DNA of 60,482 nt from Peptostreptococcaceae bacterium (GTDB lineage Bacteria > Bacillota > Clostridia > Peptostreptococcales > Peptostreptococcaceae): the NCBI GenBank assembly GCA_025210335.1, contig JAOARY010000058.1:1-60482 (forward strand), read 5' to 3'. Of the stretch, positions 1-7,583 are shown in pieces. Within the stretch, counting starts at the first letter, position 1; every line of letters starts with the position of its first letter. The translations under genes and the position numbers were made by a program. The notes under the pieces are model-generated. The model saw nothing but the letters and a program-made list of their open reading frames with translations, was not told the DNA's origin and searched no databases.

Positions 1-74
1 GCGGGTGTAGCTCAGTGGTAGAGCCCTGGCCTTCCAAGCCAGTTGCGAGGGTTCGATTCCCTTCACCCGCTCCA
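1..74 (+). tRNA. tRNA-Gly (anticodon TCC)
   Basis: This is a complete cloverleaf. The seven-base acceptor stem GCGGGTG pairs with CACCCGC, the anticodon stem CTGGC/GCCAG closes the loop CTTCCAA with anticodon TCC, and the T-arm carries GGTTCGATTCC. The 3' CCA is encoded at 72-74. It starts on the first base of the window, so its promoter and any upstream tRNAs are outside. Confidence 0.97.
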
Positions 75-94
75 TTTATGCCCAAATTCAATAA

Positions 95-170
95 GATCCA
101 TTAGCTCAGTCGGTAGAGCACCTGACTTTTAATCAGGGTGTCCCGCGTTCGAGTCGCGGATGGATCACCA
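95..170 (+). tRNA. tRNA-Lys (anticodon TTT)
   Basis: This is a complete cloverleaf. Acceptor stem GATCCAT pairs with ATGGATC, the anticodon stem CCTGA/TCAGG closes the loop CTTTTAA with anticodon TTT, the T-loop is TTCGAGT, and CCA is encoded. It lies 20 bases after tRNA-Gly and is probably co-transcribed with it as the last member of a tRNA operon. Confidence 0.97.
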
Positions 171-175
171 ATTTT

Positions 176-203
176 AAAGAAGCTTATATAAGCTTCTTTT
201 TTT
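176..203 (+). terminator. Rho-independent terminator of the tRNA operon
   Basis: Stem AAGAAGCTT pairs with AAGCTTCTT across a short AT loop and is followed by a run of T. It sits directly behind tRNA-Lys. Confidence 0.9.
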
Positions 204-722
204 ATGCTCAAAATTACCTAACCTATATTTAACAAAATATTAATACGAATTAAGAAGAAAGTACTAGAAATTAAAGTTATTTTATAGTATAATATGTTTA
301 GGGTTACATAATATTTGTTGTGTTTCCTAATCAAATTATTAACAATCTTTCCTAAGGTAAGATGTGGTAAACCTTTCTATGCATTTTATCTTATAAAAAA
401 TACCTTTCAAAAATTGAAGACATTACACTGTATCAAAACTAAAAATGCATTTGATTTAATGATTATAAAAAAAATAATTATTAAATTGAGTTTATTTTTT
501 ATGAATTAAAATTTGAAAATTAAAATTAGGTTTTTATTTTCGTGTTTAAATTCAATAAATCTAAAATTCAAAAGACTCAAAAGATAATACAAAAATATAT
601 ATGATAAATATTAATTCATATATTAAAGTATCATTATTAGTTATGCTCTTTTTCAAAGAGTTAAAGATAAATAATATTAACTAAATTATATGTACAAGGA
701 ATTATTAAAAGGAGGAAATTTA
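204..722. other. AT-rich intergenic region, no supported gene
   Basis: About 520 bases lie between the tRNA terminator and the opine-type dehydrogenase. A 64-codon open frame at 315-509 has no ribosome binding site and reads like translated AT-rich noise. A small hairpin (CTCTTT, loop TTC, AAAGAG, 647-661) lies shortly before the next gene and may be part of its promoter or leader. I see nothing else. Confidence 0.5.
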
Positions 723-1835
723 TTGAAAAGAAAAATTACAATTATAGGAACAGGAAATGGAGCGATTGCAGTAGCAGCTCATATGAGTTTGATTGGTCAT
801 GAAGTTACTTTATATGCAAATGAAAGATATAAAGAAAGAATGAAGGAATTACATGATAAAAAAGAAATTGAATTAGATGGAGTTAGTGTAAAGGGAACTG
901 CAAAGATTCATAAAATAACACATGACATAAAAGAAGCTATGCAAAATGAAATAATTATGCCTGTTATACCAGCATATGGTCAAAAAAAATTGGCTCTTGA
1001 ATTAAAAGATTATATTACAAAGAACCACAAGCTTATATTGGCACCAGGAAGTACAGGTGGAGCTCTTTATATGGCGAAAATTTTTAATGATTATAACAAG
1101 AGAGTTAAAATAGCAGAAATGCACACACTACCATACGCGGTAAGAATGAGTTCGTTTACAAAGGCATATATTTATTTAGAATGTGATTTAATTTATTTTT
1201 CAGCTTTTCCATCAAAATATAATGAGGAAATGTATGAAATAACTAAAGATTTTTATCCAAATATAACTTTAGTAGATGATGTACTTGAATGTTCTTTAAA
1301 TAATGGTAATCCAATATCTCATCCTGCTCCAATGGTTTTAAATGCAGGTAAAATAGAATATGGTTTTAAGCATTATCATTACAAAGAAGGAATTACACCA
1401 TCAGTTGCTAGAGTTAACCAAAAGATCGACCTTGAAAGACAAGAAATTTGTAAAGAATTAGGTTATAAAGTTATAGATGTAAAAGATAGACTATATAAAA
1501 TGGGATATGCACCAAAAAGAGATAGCTTATATGAAGCATACAGAGATAGTGAGGCCTTTTCACCACTTGAAGGACCATATAGTTTAGAAAATAGATATTT
1601 AACAGAAGATACACCTTGTTCTTTGGTTTTATTGTCTTATTTAGGAAAACTTGTTGGTGTAGATACTAAAGCTATGGATTCTATAATAAATATAGCATCA
1701 ATACTTATGGATGAAGATTATTTTCAAACAGGTAGAAACCTTTTTGATTTAGGAATTGAAGATAAAAATTCATTAGAAGAATTAAAGGAATTTTTATTTA
1801 ATGGTTATGAAGAAGTTTTAGAAAAAATATCATAG
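723..1835 (+). CDS. Opine/octopine-type NAD(P)-dependent dehydrogenase
   Basis: The 370-residue protein opens with a Rossmann dinucleotide-binding motif (GTGNG, residues 9-13), followed by a domain resembling the NAD/NADP octopine/nopaline dehydrogenase family, including the SHPAPMVLNAG segment. Enzymes of this family reductively couple an amino acid to a 2-oxo acid, or run the reverse reaction; the substrates cannot be read here. I place the start at TTG 723 because AAAGGAGGAAA lies just upstream and Rossmann strand 1 begins at once; an in-frame ATG at 690 lies upstream of that binding site. It appears monocistronic. A cytosolic redox enzyme is a confident call, the exact opine is not. Confidence 0.85.
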   Translation: MKRKITIIGTGNGAIAVAAHMSLIGHEVTLYANERYKERMKELHDKKEIELDGVSVKGTAKIHKITHDIKEAMQNEIIMPVIPAYGQKKLALELKDYITKNHKLILAPGSTGGALYMAKIFNDYNKRVKIAEMHTLPYAVRMSSFTKAYIYLECDLIYFSAFPSKYNEEMYEITKDFYPNITLVDDVLECSLNNGNPISHPAPMVLNAGKIEYGFKHYHYKEGITPSVARVNQKIDLERQEICKELGYKVIDVKDRLYKMGYAPKRDSLYEAYRDSEAFSPLEGPYSLENRYLTEDTPCSLVLLSYLGKLVGVDTKAMDSIINIASILMDEDYFQTGRNLFDLGIEDKNSLEELKEFLFNGYEEVLEKIS

Positions 1836-2172
1836 CAAAAATCACAATCTAAGTAAAATGACAGAAAATGCTTTGAAAAAAATATAGTTTTGACTATATA
1901 AAATATTGGAGGAATATGTTATTAGTACTTTGGATGGAGATTTAGACGAAGAAAACTATATCTACAAAAAAGATTAAAACTCTTAAAAACTTATGAAAAA
2001 AGTTTTTAAGAGTTTTTTTAATTTTTGTTTAAAAATTAGACAGTTACAAAAAAAATAGTTTATAATAATATTATAAGATTTAATTTATTTATTTTATGTT
2101 CTTAAAATAAAAAACTTGGGTATATTAAAATAAGATATATCTTTAAAATAACTTTATTTAAAGGAGATTATT
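1836..2172. other. Intergenic region with a terminator and a 23-codon open frame
   Basis: The 337 bases hold one clear feature, the terminator at 1977-2019. Just before it an open frame from TTG 1906 to TAA 1977 would encode an acidic 23-residue peptide containing STLDGDLDEENY. GGAGG lies too close to that TTG to be its binding site, so it may be a gene remnant. The promoter and ribosome binding site (AAAGGAGA) of the following GGDEF gene occupy the rest. Confidence 0.4.
1977..2019 (+). terminator. Rho-independent terminator
   Basis: A perfect 16-base stem (AAAACTCTTAAAAACT with AGTTTTTAAGAGTTTT) has an eight-base loop and a following T run. It probably ends the opine-type dehydrogenase transcript. 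Confidence 0.85.
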
Positions 2173-3906
2173 ATGGAACATAAAAATGGATTTCAATTAA
2201 ACGAAGAAGAGGTTGATGAGTTTTTAAAAAAAATAAAATCAAGTGATATTTATAAGTCGAAATTTGTAGAATTTAAGATAACTTTGATATATATGATAGT
2301 AGGAATTTTGTGGATTATATATTCAGATAGATTACTTGTGATGATGATTTCTAATAAGGATATAATAAATAAAATTCAGACTACAAAGGGAATTATATAT
2401 GTTCTTTTTACTGCCTTGCTTATTTATATATTGATGGTTAAAAGTTTTGAAAGAATTAGATATTTATCAAAGGAATCAATAGGAAGATATGAAGAATTAG
2501 AAGCTGCATATGAAGAATTAAATGCTATGCAATATGAACTTCAAGATCAATATGATGAAATTCAAAGAAGTAATGAGGCTTTAAAAAAGAGCAAAGAAAG
2601 ATATAAATATAGAGCAAATCATGACTATATTACAGGTCTTTACAGTATAATAAAATTTAAAGAGATAATAAATAAACATATAAGAGATATTAAATACAAT
2701 GAAAAGTTTGTATTAGTATACATGGATATAGACAATTTTAAAAAAATCAATGATATTATGGGTCATGAACTAGGAGATTTATTTCTTAGAAATATAGCTA
2801 ATGAACTTAGAAAAATAGCACCTAAAAATGCACATATTTGCAGAATGGGTGGAGATGAGTTTATAATGTTGATACCAAATGTGAATGATTTTAATGATAT
2901 AGATTTAATAATGAGAAATTTTTTAGAGAAATTCAAAAAAAACTGGTCGATTCAAGATAGAAATTTTTATGTAACATTGAGTATAGGGATATCGATGTAT
3001 CCAGAGCACGGGAAAGATTATGAATCATTGCTAAAAAATGCTGATATAGCAATGTATGAGGTTAAAAATACTACAAAAAATAGCTTTTATATATATAATG
3101 AAAAGCTAAATTTAAATATGCTAAATCTTTTGGAAATAGAAGAGCTTTTAAGAGAAGGTATAGAAAATGAAGAATTTTATCTAAATTACCAACCTAAAAT
3201 TAATTTAAGAAATGCAAAAATATCTGGGTTTGAAGTTTTAGTTAGATGGGTTAACAATGTAAGAGGTTTTGTAAGTCCAGCAGAATTTATACCTGTTGCG
3301 GAAAAAACTGGACTTATAATTCAAATATCTGATTTTATATTTGAACAAGCGTTTGAAACACTGCATAAATGGAACTCGCTATATTCATTTGAACAAAGTT
3401 TATCTATAAATTTATCTATAGTTCAATTTCAAGATGGTAAACTTTTAGAAAAAATAGATTATTTCATTGAAAAATATGAATTGAATCCAAATTTTATAGA
3501 GTTTGAAATAACAGAAACTCTTGTTATGGAGAATTTTGAATATATAAATGATATATTAGGTGAGTTTAGAAAAAGAGGTATTAAAATTTCCTTAGATGAT
3601 TTTGGTAAAGGTTATTCTTCATTAAATTATTTAAAAGAATTAGAAATTGATATTGTAAAAATAGATAAGGCTTTTATAGATGGGTTATTAACAAATAATA
3701 AAGAAAAATATATTGTAAAAGCGGTTATTGACATGGCTCATTCTATGGGACTTTCAGTTGTAGCAGAAGGCATTGAAAGTTTAGAACAATTGGAGTTTTT
3801 GCAATTAAATGCTTGTAATAAAGCTCAAGGTTATTTGTTTAGCAAGCCTCTACCAGAAAATGAAGCTAGAAGACTTTTGGAAGAAGGCAAGGTTTTTAGA
3901 TATTAG
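2173..3906 (+). CDS. Membrane-anchored GGDEF-EAL cyclic-di-GMP enzyme
   Basis: The 577-residue protein has two N-terminal membrane spans (about 34-55 and 72-90), a coiled coil rich in E, Q and Y (about 95-145), a GGDEF domain with intact GGDEF at residues 226-230, and a C-terminal EAL domain. The EAL signature reads EVLVRW (from residue 354), and downstream motifs DDFGKGYSS, VKIDKAF and VAEGIES are present, so both diguanylate cyclase and phosphodiesterase activities are possible. No large extracellular sensor lies between the spans. It precedes a receptor histidine kinase by 79 bases and may share a transcript. Net direction of activity cannot be told from sequence. Confidence 0.92.
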   Translation: MEHKNGFQLNEEEVDEFLKKIKSSDIYKSKFVEFKITLIYMIVGILWIIYSDRLLVMMISNKDIINKIQTTKGIIYVLFTALLIYILMVKSFERIRYLSKESIGRYEELEAAYEELNAMQYELQDQYDEIQRSNEALKKSKERYKYRANHDYITGLYSIIKFKEIINKHIRDIKYNEKFVLVYMDIDNFKKINDIMGHELGDLFLRNIANELRKIAPKNAHICRMGGDEFIMLIPNVNDFNDIDLIMRNFLEKFKKNWSIQDRNFYVTLSIGISMYPEHGKDYESLLKNADIAMYEVKNTTKNSFYIYNEKLNLNMLNLLEIEELLREGIENEEFYLNYQPKINLRNAKISGFEVLVRWVNNVRGFVSPAEFIPVAEKTGLIIQISDFIFEQAFETLHKWNSLYSFEQSLSINLSIVQFQDGKLLEKIDYFIEKYELNPNFIEFEITETLVMENFEYINDILGEFRKRGIKISLDDFGKGYSSLNYLKELEIDIVKIDKAFIDGLLTNNKEKYIVKAVIDMAHSMGLSVVAEGIESLEQLEFLQLNACNKAQGYLFSKPLPENEARRLLEEGKVFRY

Positions 3907-3940
3907 AAATAAAATATTATTGTAAAATTTCAATATGAAA

Positions 3941-3985
3941 GGAAGGATAAGCTTTCATTGTTTTGAAGATGAAAGCTTAGATGAT
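3941..3985 (+). promoter_or_regulatory. Hairpin-spaced ribosome binding site
   Basis: GGAAGG (3941-3946) is 39 bases from the likely start ATG 3986. Between them is a perfect 10-base-pair hairpin (AAGCTTTCAT 3949-3958 with ATGAAAGCTT 3969-3978, loop of 10). Folded, it leaves about nine unpaired bases between Shine-Dalgarno and ATG, which is normal spacing. The upstream in-frame ATG 3935 has no ribosome binding site. Confidence 0.5.
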
Positions 3986-5911
3986 ATGTATAGAAAATTA
4001 TCTATGTTTTTTTTGACGGTTTTATTATTTACAGAAATATCTTTTGCAAATAATTTCATTGTTGCTGGAGATGAAAATTATCCACCTTTTGAATATATAG
4101 ATTATAAGGGGAATTTTAAGGGATTTAATGTTGATATATCAAAGGAGTTATTTAAGCTTATAGATTATGATATGGATTTAAAGCCAATGGTGTGGAAAGA
4201 AGCAATGCAAGCCCTTACAAAGGGTGAAATTGATGGTATTCAGGGTATGAAGGTTGTTGAATCAAGAAAAAATGAGCTTATATTTACAGATCCATATATA
4301 ATAATATCTGATGGGATTTTTGTACCTATGAATAATCAAGATATAGTAGAGCTTCAGGATTTTAGGAATAAAAAAGTGGCTGTCCAAAAAAATGATAATG
4401 TTGTAAAAAACTTTTTGGATGTTCCAAATGTGAATATAATATACACAAAAGATCAAGAAGAAGCAGTAAAACTATTACATAATGGACAAGTGGATGCTTG
4501 TGTCGTAAATAAACTTACCGGATTTTATATAATTCAAAAGAATGATTATAAAAAAACTATAAAGCATATAGGTAATGATATAAATCCGATAGAGTACGGT
4601 TTGGCATTTAAAAAAGATAAAAAAGAATTAGTTAAGGAATTAAATGCTGCATTAAAAAAAATAAAAAATAACGGAACATATAATAAAATTTATGGAAAAT
4701 GGTTTGGTGAAATAAGTGTACCTATATATGAAAGGTATGCAAAATATATTTATAGTGTTTTTATAATGCTTCTTTCTGCTGTTTTAGTTATTATAGTATT
4801 TTATAATTGGAATTCGACTCTAAAAAAAGAAGTTAAAAAAAGAACAATGAAATTAGAAGAAGAGTCTATATTTAAAGAACAGATACTAAATAGTATGTTT
4901 GATGCAATTTTTAATGTTGATAGAAATGGCTATATAATTTGGACAAATGAAAATGCAAATAAATTAATTGAAAAAAAATCAAAGCTTAATTTGGATTTAA
5001 AGAAACATCATTATGAAAATACTATATTAGGAGATATAGTTACAACAGGTGAATTTAAAAAAGTTGCAAATGAAAAAGAAGGTATCTATTATCTTGAAAA
5101 ATCTATAAAAATAGATGGAGTTGAACATATATATCAATACAATATCACACCTTTAAGATTTAAGGATAAGGATATAAATATAATAACAATAGCGATAAGA
5201 GATATAACAAATAGACGAAAGATGATGGAAAAATTAACTTTCAAAGATAAATTAGAATCTCTTGGAAGATTAGTTGCAGGTATAGGACATGAAATTAAAA
5301 ATCCACTTATGATAATAAATTCTTATATAAAGCTTTTAGAACATAATTATAATGATGAAAAATTTAAGGATAGTTTTTTTGAAATTATACCATCAGAGGT
5401 AGAGACTCTAAATAAATTGCTTTTAGATATATTAGAATTTTCAAAGCCAACAAAAACAATAAAAGAAGAAGTCAATTTAAAAGATTTCATATTAGATATG
5501 TATATATTTTTTAAAAGTCAGTTCAAGACTAAAAACATTGAATTTGATATGGAACTTGAAGAGGGATTATATTGGAAAGCTAGTAGACAGCAATTAAAAC
5601 AAGCTTTTATGAATTTTATATTTAATTCAATAGATTCAATGGAAGATTCAAGCCAAAAAAAATTGACTATAAAGTTATGTAAAAAACTTGATAATATAAT
5701 TATTAAAATAATTGATACCGGTTGCGGGATTGATGAAAAAGATTTAAGTAAAGTAATAGAACCTTTTTATTCAACAAAAGAAAAAGGAACAGGTCTAGGA
5801 ATGTCGATAAGTTATTCTATGATTAAGGAAAACTCGGGTATTTTGAGCATAGAAAGTAAAAAAGGAGAAGGTACAACTCTTACTGTAATATTTAAATCAG
5901 TTGATAAATAG
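3986..5911 (+). CDS. Receptor histidine kinase with extracellular solute-binding domain
   Basis: A signal peptide (first 21 residues, ending ISFA) leads into a family 3 solute-binding domain (DENYPPFEY onwards, to about residue 240) of the type that binds amino acids or similar small ligands. A membrane span (about 252-275), a PAS-like segment and a histidine kinase core follow. The phosphoacceptor is His435 in GHEIKNPL; ATP-binding motifs DTGCGI and GTGLG are present. The architecture resembles BvgS-type hybrid receptors but lacks a receiver domain. I chose ATG 3986 because it begins the signal peptide; starting at ATG 3935 would add 17 polar residues in front. No cognate regulator is adjacent, so the partner is unknown. 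Confidence 0.88.
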   Translation: MYRKLSMFFLTVLLFTEISFANNFIVAGDENYPPFEYIDYKGNFKGFNVDISKELFKLIDYDMDLKPMVWKEAMQALTKGEIDGIQGMKVVESRKNELIFTDPYIIISDGIFVPMNNQDIVELQDFRNKKVAVQKNDNVVKNFLDVPNVNIIYTKDQEEAVKLLHNGQVDACVVNKLTGFYIIQKNDYKKTIKHIGNDINPIEYGLAFKKDKKELVKELNAALKKIKNNGTYNKIYGKWFGEISVPIYERYAKYIYSVFIMLLSAVLVIIVFYNWNSTLKKEVKKRTMKLEEESIFKEQILNSMFDAIFNVDRNGYIIWTNENANKLIEKKSKLNLDLKKHHYENTILGDIVTTGEFKKVANEKEGIYYLEKSIKIDGVEHIYQYNITPLRFKDKDINIITIAIRDITNRRKMMEKLTFKDKLESLGRLVAGIGHEIKNPLMIINSYIKLLEHNYNDEKFKDSFFEIIPSEVETLNKLLLDILEFSKPTKTIKEEVNLKDFILDMYIFFKSQFKTKNIEFDMELEEGLYWKASRQQLKQAFMNFIFNSIDSMEDSSQKKLTIKLCKKLDNIIIKIIDTGCGIDEKDLSKVIEPFYSTKEKGTGLGMSISYSMIKENSGILSIESKKGEGTTLTVIFKSVDK

Positions 5912-5952
5912 ATTTTGCCATGATAAAGTATATAGAACGAGGACTGTAAAAA

Positions 5953-6010
5953 AAGGAGGTGAATTGTTGCGAAATTTTTATATTATATTAAAATTTTAGC
6001 AACAAATTAG
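5953..6010 (+). promoter_or_regulatory. hisS leader: strong Shine-Dalgarno, uORF and hairpin
   Basis: AAGGAGGTG (5953-5961) is about 50 bases before the hisS start. A hairpin (TTGTTGC 5964-5970 with GCAACAA 5999-6005, extended inward by AT pairs with two mismatches) lies between; folded, it leaves seven bases between Shine-Dalgarno and ATG. Alternatively the site drives a short leader peptide, TTG 5964 to TAG 5999 (about 11 residues), followed by reinitiation at hisS. Confidence 0.5.
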
Positions 6011-7327
6011 ATGTCAAAAAATAAAATAGTAAAACCGTCAACTTTGCCAGGATTTATGGAACTTTTACCTGAAGAGCAAATACTTATGAATTTTATGAGA
6101 GATACAATAAGAAAAAACTATGAAAAATTTGGTTTTGTGCCAATAGATACACCAGTAATTGAAAAATCAGAAATACTGTTTGCTAAGGGTGGAGGAGACA
6201 CTGAAAAGCAAATATTTGAAATCAAAAGAGATAAAAATGATCAAGCTCTTAGATTTGATTTAACAGTACCTTTAGCTAAATATGTTGCGTTAAATGCATC
6301 TCATTTAACATTTCCATTTAAGAGATATCAAATAGGAAAGGTATTTAGGGGAGAGAGAAATCAAAAGGGTAGATTTAGAGAATTTTATCAATGTGATATA
6401 GATATAATAGGTAATGAAGTGTTAGATATAGCTAATGATGCTCAAATACCAAGTATAATATATTCGACTTTTAAAGATTTAGGATTTGATAAATTCACTA
6501 TAAGAATCAACAATAGAAAGCTTTTAAATGGATTTTTTGAATATTTAGAAATAGAAGATAAAGCAATGGTTTTAAGAACGGTTGATAAGATAGAAAAAAT
6601 CGGAGCAGATAAAGTAAAAGAAGAACTTATGAATGAAGGTGTTTTAGAGAGTAAATGTGATGAAATACTTAATTTTATAAATATAAAAGGAACTAATGAA
6701 GAAATATTAAAGGGTCTAACGAATTTAAATATTGAAAATGAAAACTTTAATATTGGTTTAAATGAATTAGATGAAGTTTGTAAATACATAGATGCATTTG
6801 GTGTACCTGCATCTAATTATCAAATTGATTTAACAATAGCTAGAGGATTAGATTATTATACTGGAACTGTATACGAAACTATATTAGATGAATATAAAAA
6901 TATTGGTAGTGTTTGTTCTGGTGGTAGATATGATAATTTAGCTGGATATTACACTAAGCAAAAGCTTCCAGGTGTTGGTATATCTATTGGACTTACTAGA
7001 TTATTTTATCAATTAAGAGAAGCTAAAATTCTTAAAGATCCAACTACAAAAACACTTACTAAGGTTTTGGTTGTACCAATGGATGAAGATAAAAAATATT
7101 CTATAGAAGTAGCTTCAAAATTAAGAGAAGCTGGTATAATTTCTCAAGTTTATTTTGATTCAGGAAAACTAAAGAAAAAACTTAATTATGCAAATAAATT
7201 AGGTATAAAATATGTAATAATAATAGGTGAAGAAGAAAAAGAAACAGGAATTCTTACTTTAAAAGACATGGAATATTCTAATGAATTTAAATTATGTGTT
7301 GGAGATATAATTGAAAAAATAAAATAA
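6011..7327 (+). CDS. hisS: Histidyl-tRNA synthetase
   Basis: The 438-residue class II synthetase charges tRNA-His. The catalytic core shows motif 2 (FRGERNQKGRFREFYQCD), the histidine-binding signature RGLDYYTGTVYE (from Arg278), and motif 3 around GVGISIGLTR. A C-terminal anticodon-binding domain begins near KVLVVPMDED. This distinguishes it from the shorter HisZ regulator. The FRGERNQKGRFREFYQCD form of motif 2 looks more like the eukaryotic/archaeal style of HisRS than the usual bacterial FRYERPQAGRYRQF. It follows the receptor kinase by 99 bases, has an unusual structured leader, and is followed by its own terminator. Confidence 0.95.
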   Translation: MSKNKIVKPSTLPGFMELLPEEQILMNFMRDTIRKNYEKFGFVPIDTPVIEKSEILFAKGGGDTEKQIFEIKRDKNDQALRFDLTVPLAKYVALNASHLTFPFKRYQIGKVFRGERNQKGRFREFYQCDIDIIGNEVLDIANDAQIPSIIYSTFKDLGFDKFTIRINNRKLLNGFFEYLEIEDKAMVLRTVDKIEKIGADKVKEELMNEGVLESKCDEILNFINIKGTNEEILKGLTNLNIENENFNIGLNELDEVCKYIDAFGVPASNYQIDLTIARGLDYYTGTVYETILDEYKNIGSVCSGGRYDNLAGYYTKQKLPGVGISIGLTRLFYQLREAKILKDPTTKTLTKVLVVPMDEDKKYSIEVASKLREAGIISQVYFDSGKLKKKLNYANKLGIKYVIIIGEEEKETGILTLKDMEYSNEFKLCVGDIIEKIK

Positions 7328-7360
7328 AAAAATATATAAATATATAAATATATAAATATA

Positions 7361-7395
7361 AAGAGAACTTCTTAGTTGATAAGAGGTTCTTTTTA
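7361..7395 (+). terminator. Rho-independent terminator after hisS
   Basis: AGAACTTCTTA pairs with TAAGAGGTTCT and a T run follows. A short tandem run of TATAAATA units (about 7329-7358) lies between the stop codon and the stem. Confidence 0.8.
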
Positions 7396-7583
7396 TTTTA
7401 TAAAATACAAAAAGATTAAAAACTTCTTTTTATGGGTATAAAAAAACGCTGATGATTTTTCAAAAGCAAAATATATTATTAAAATATACAAATACTTCAC
7501 AAAATATATTTTTAGAGTTACAATATTATTGCAATAAATAACATATACATATAAAAAAATTTTTATGATTTGGGAGTGATTTA

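Noticed and set aside
315..509. 64-codon open frame between tRNA-Lys and the opine-type dehydrogenase
   Set aside because: No ribosome binding site, composition like translated AT-rich noise, and no recognisable features.
1906..1977. 23-codon acidic open frame before a terminator
   Set aside because: GGAGG overlaps the putative TTG start, so initiation is doubtful; kept only as a possible remnant.
5912..6010. T-box riboswitch for hisS
   Set aside because: The leader is too short and lacks the conserved T-box sequence and terminator.
6442..6789. 115-codon antisense frame inside hisS
   Set aside because: It is the shadow of a strongly supported gene, with no start site signals.
7329..7358. 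Tandem TATAAATA units after hisS
   Set aside because: Low-complexity AT repeat, unremarkable in this genome.
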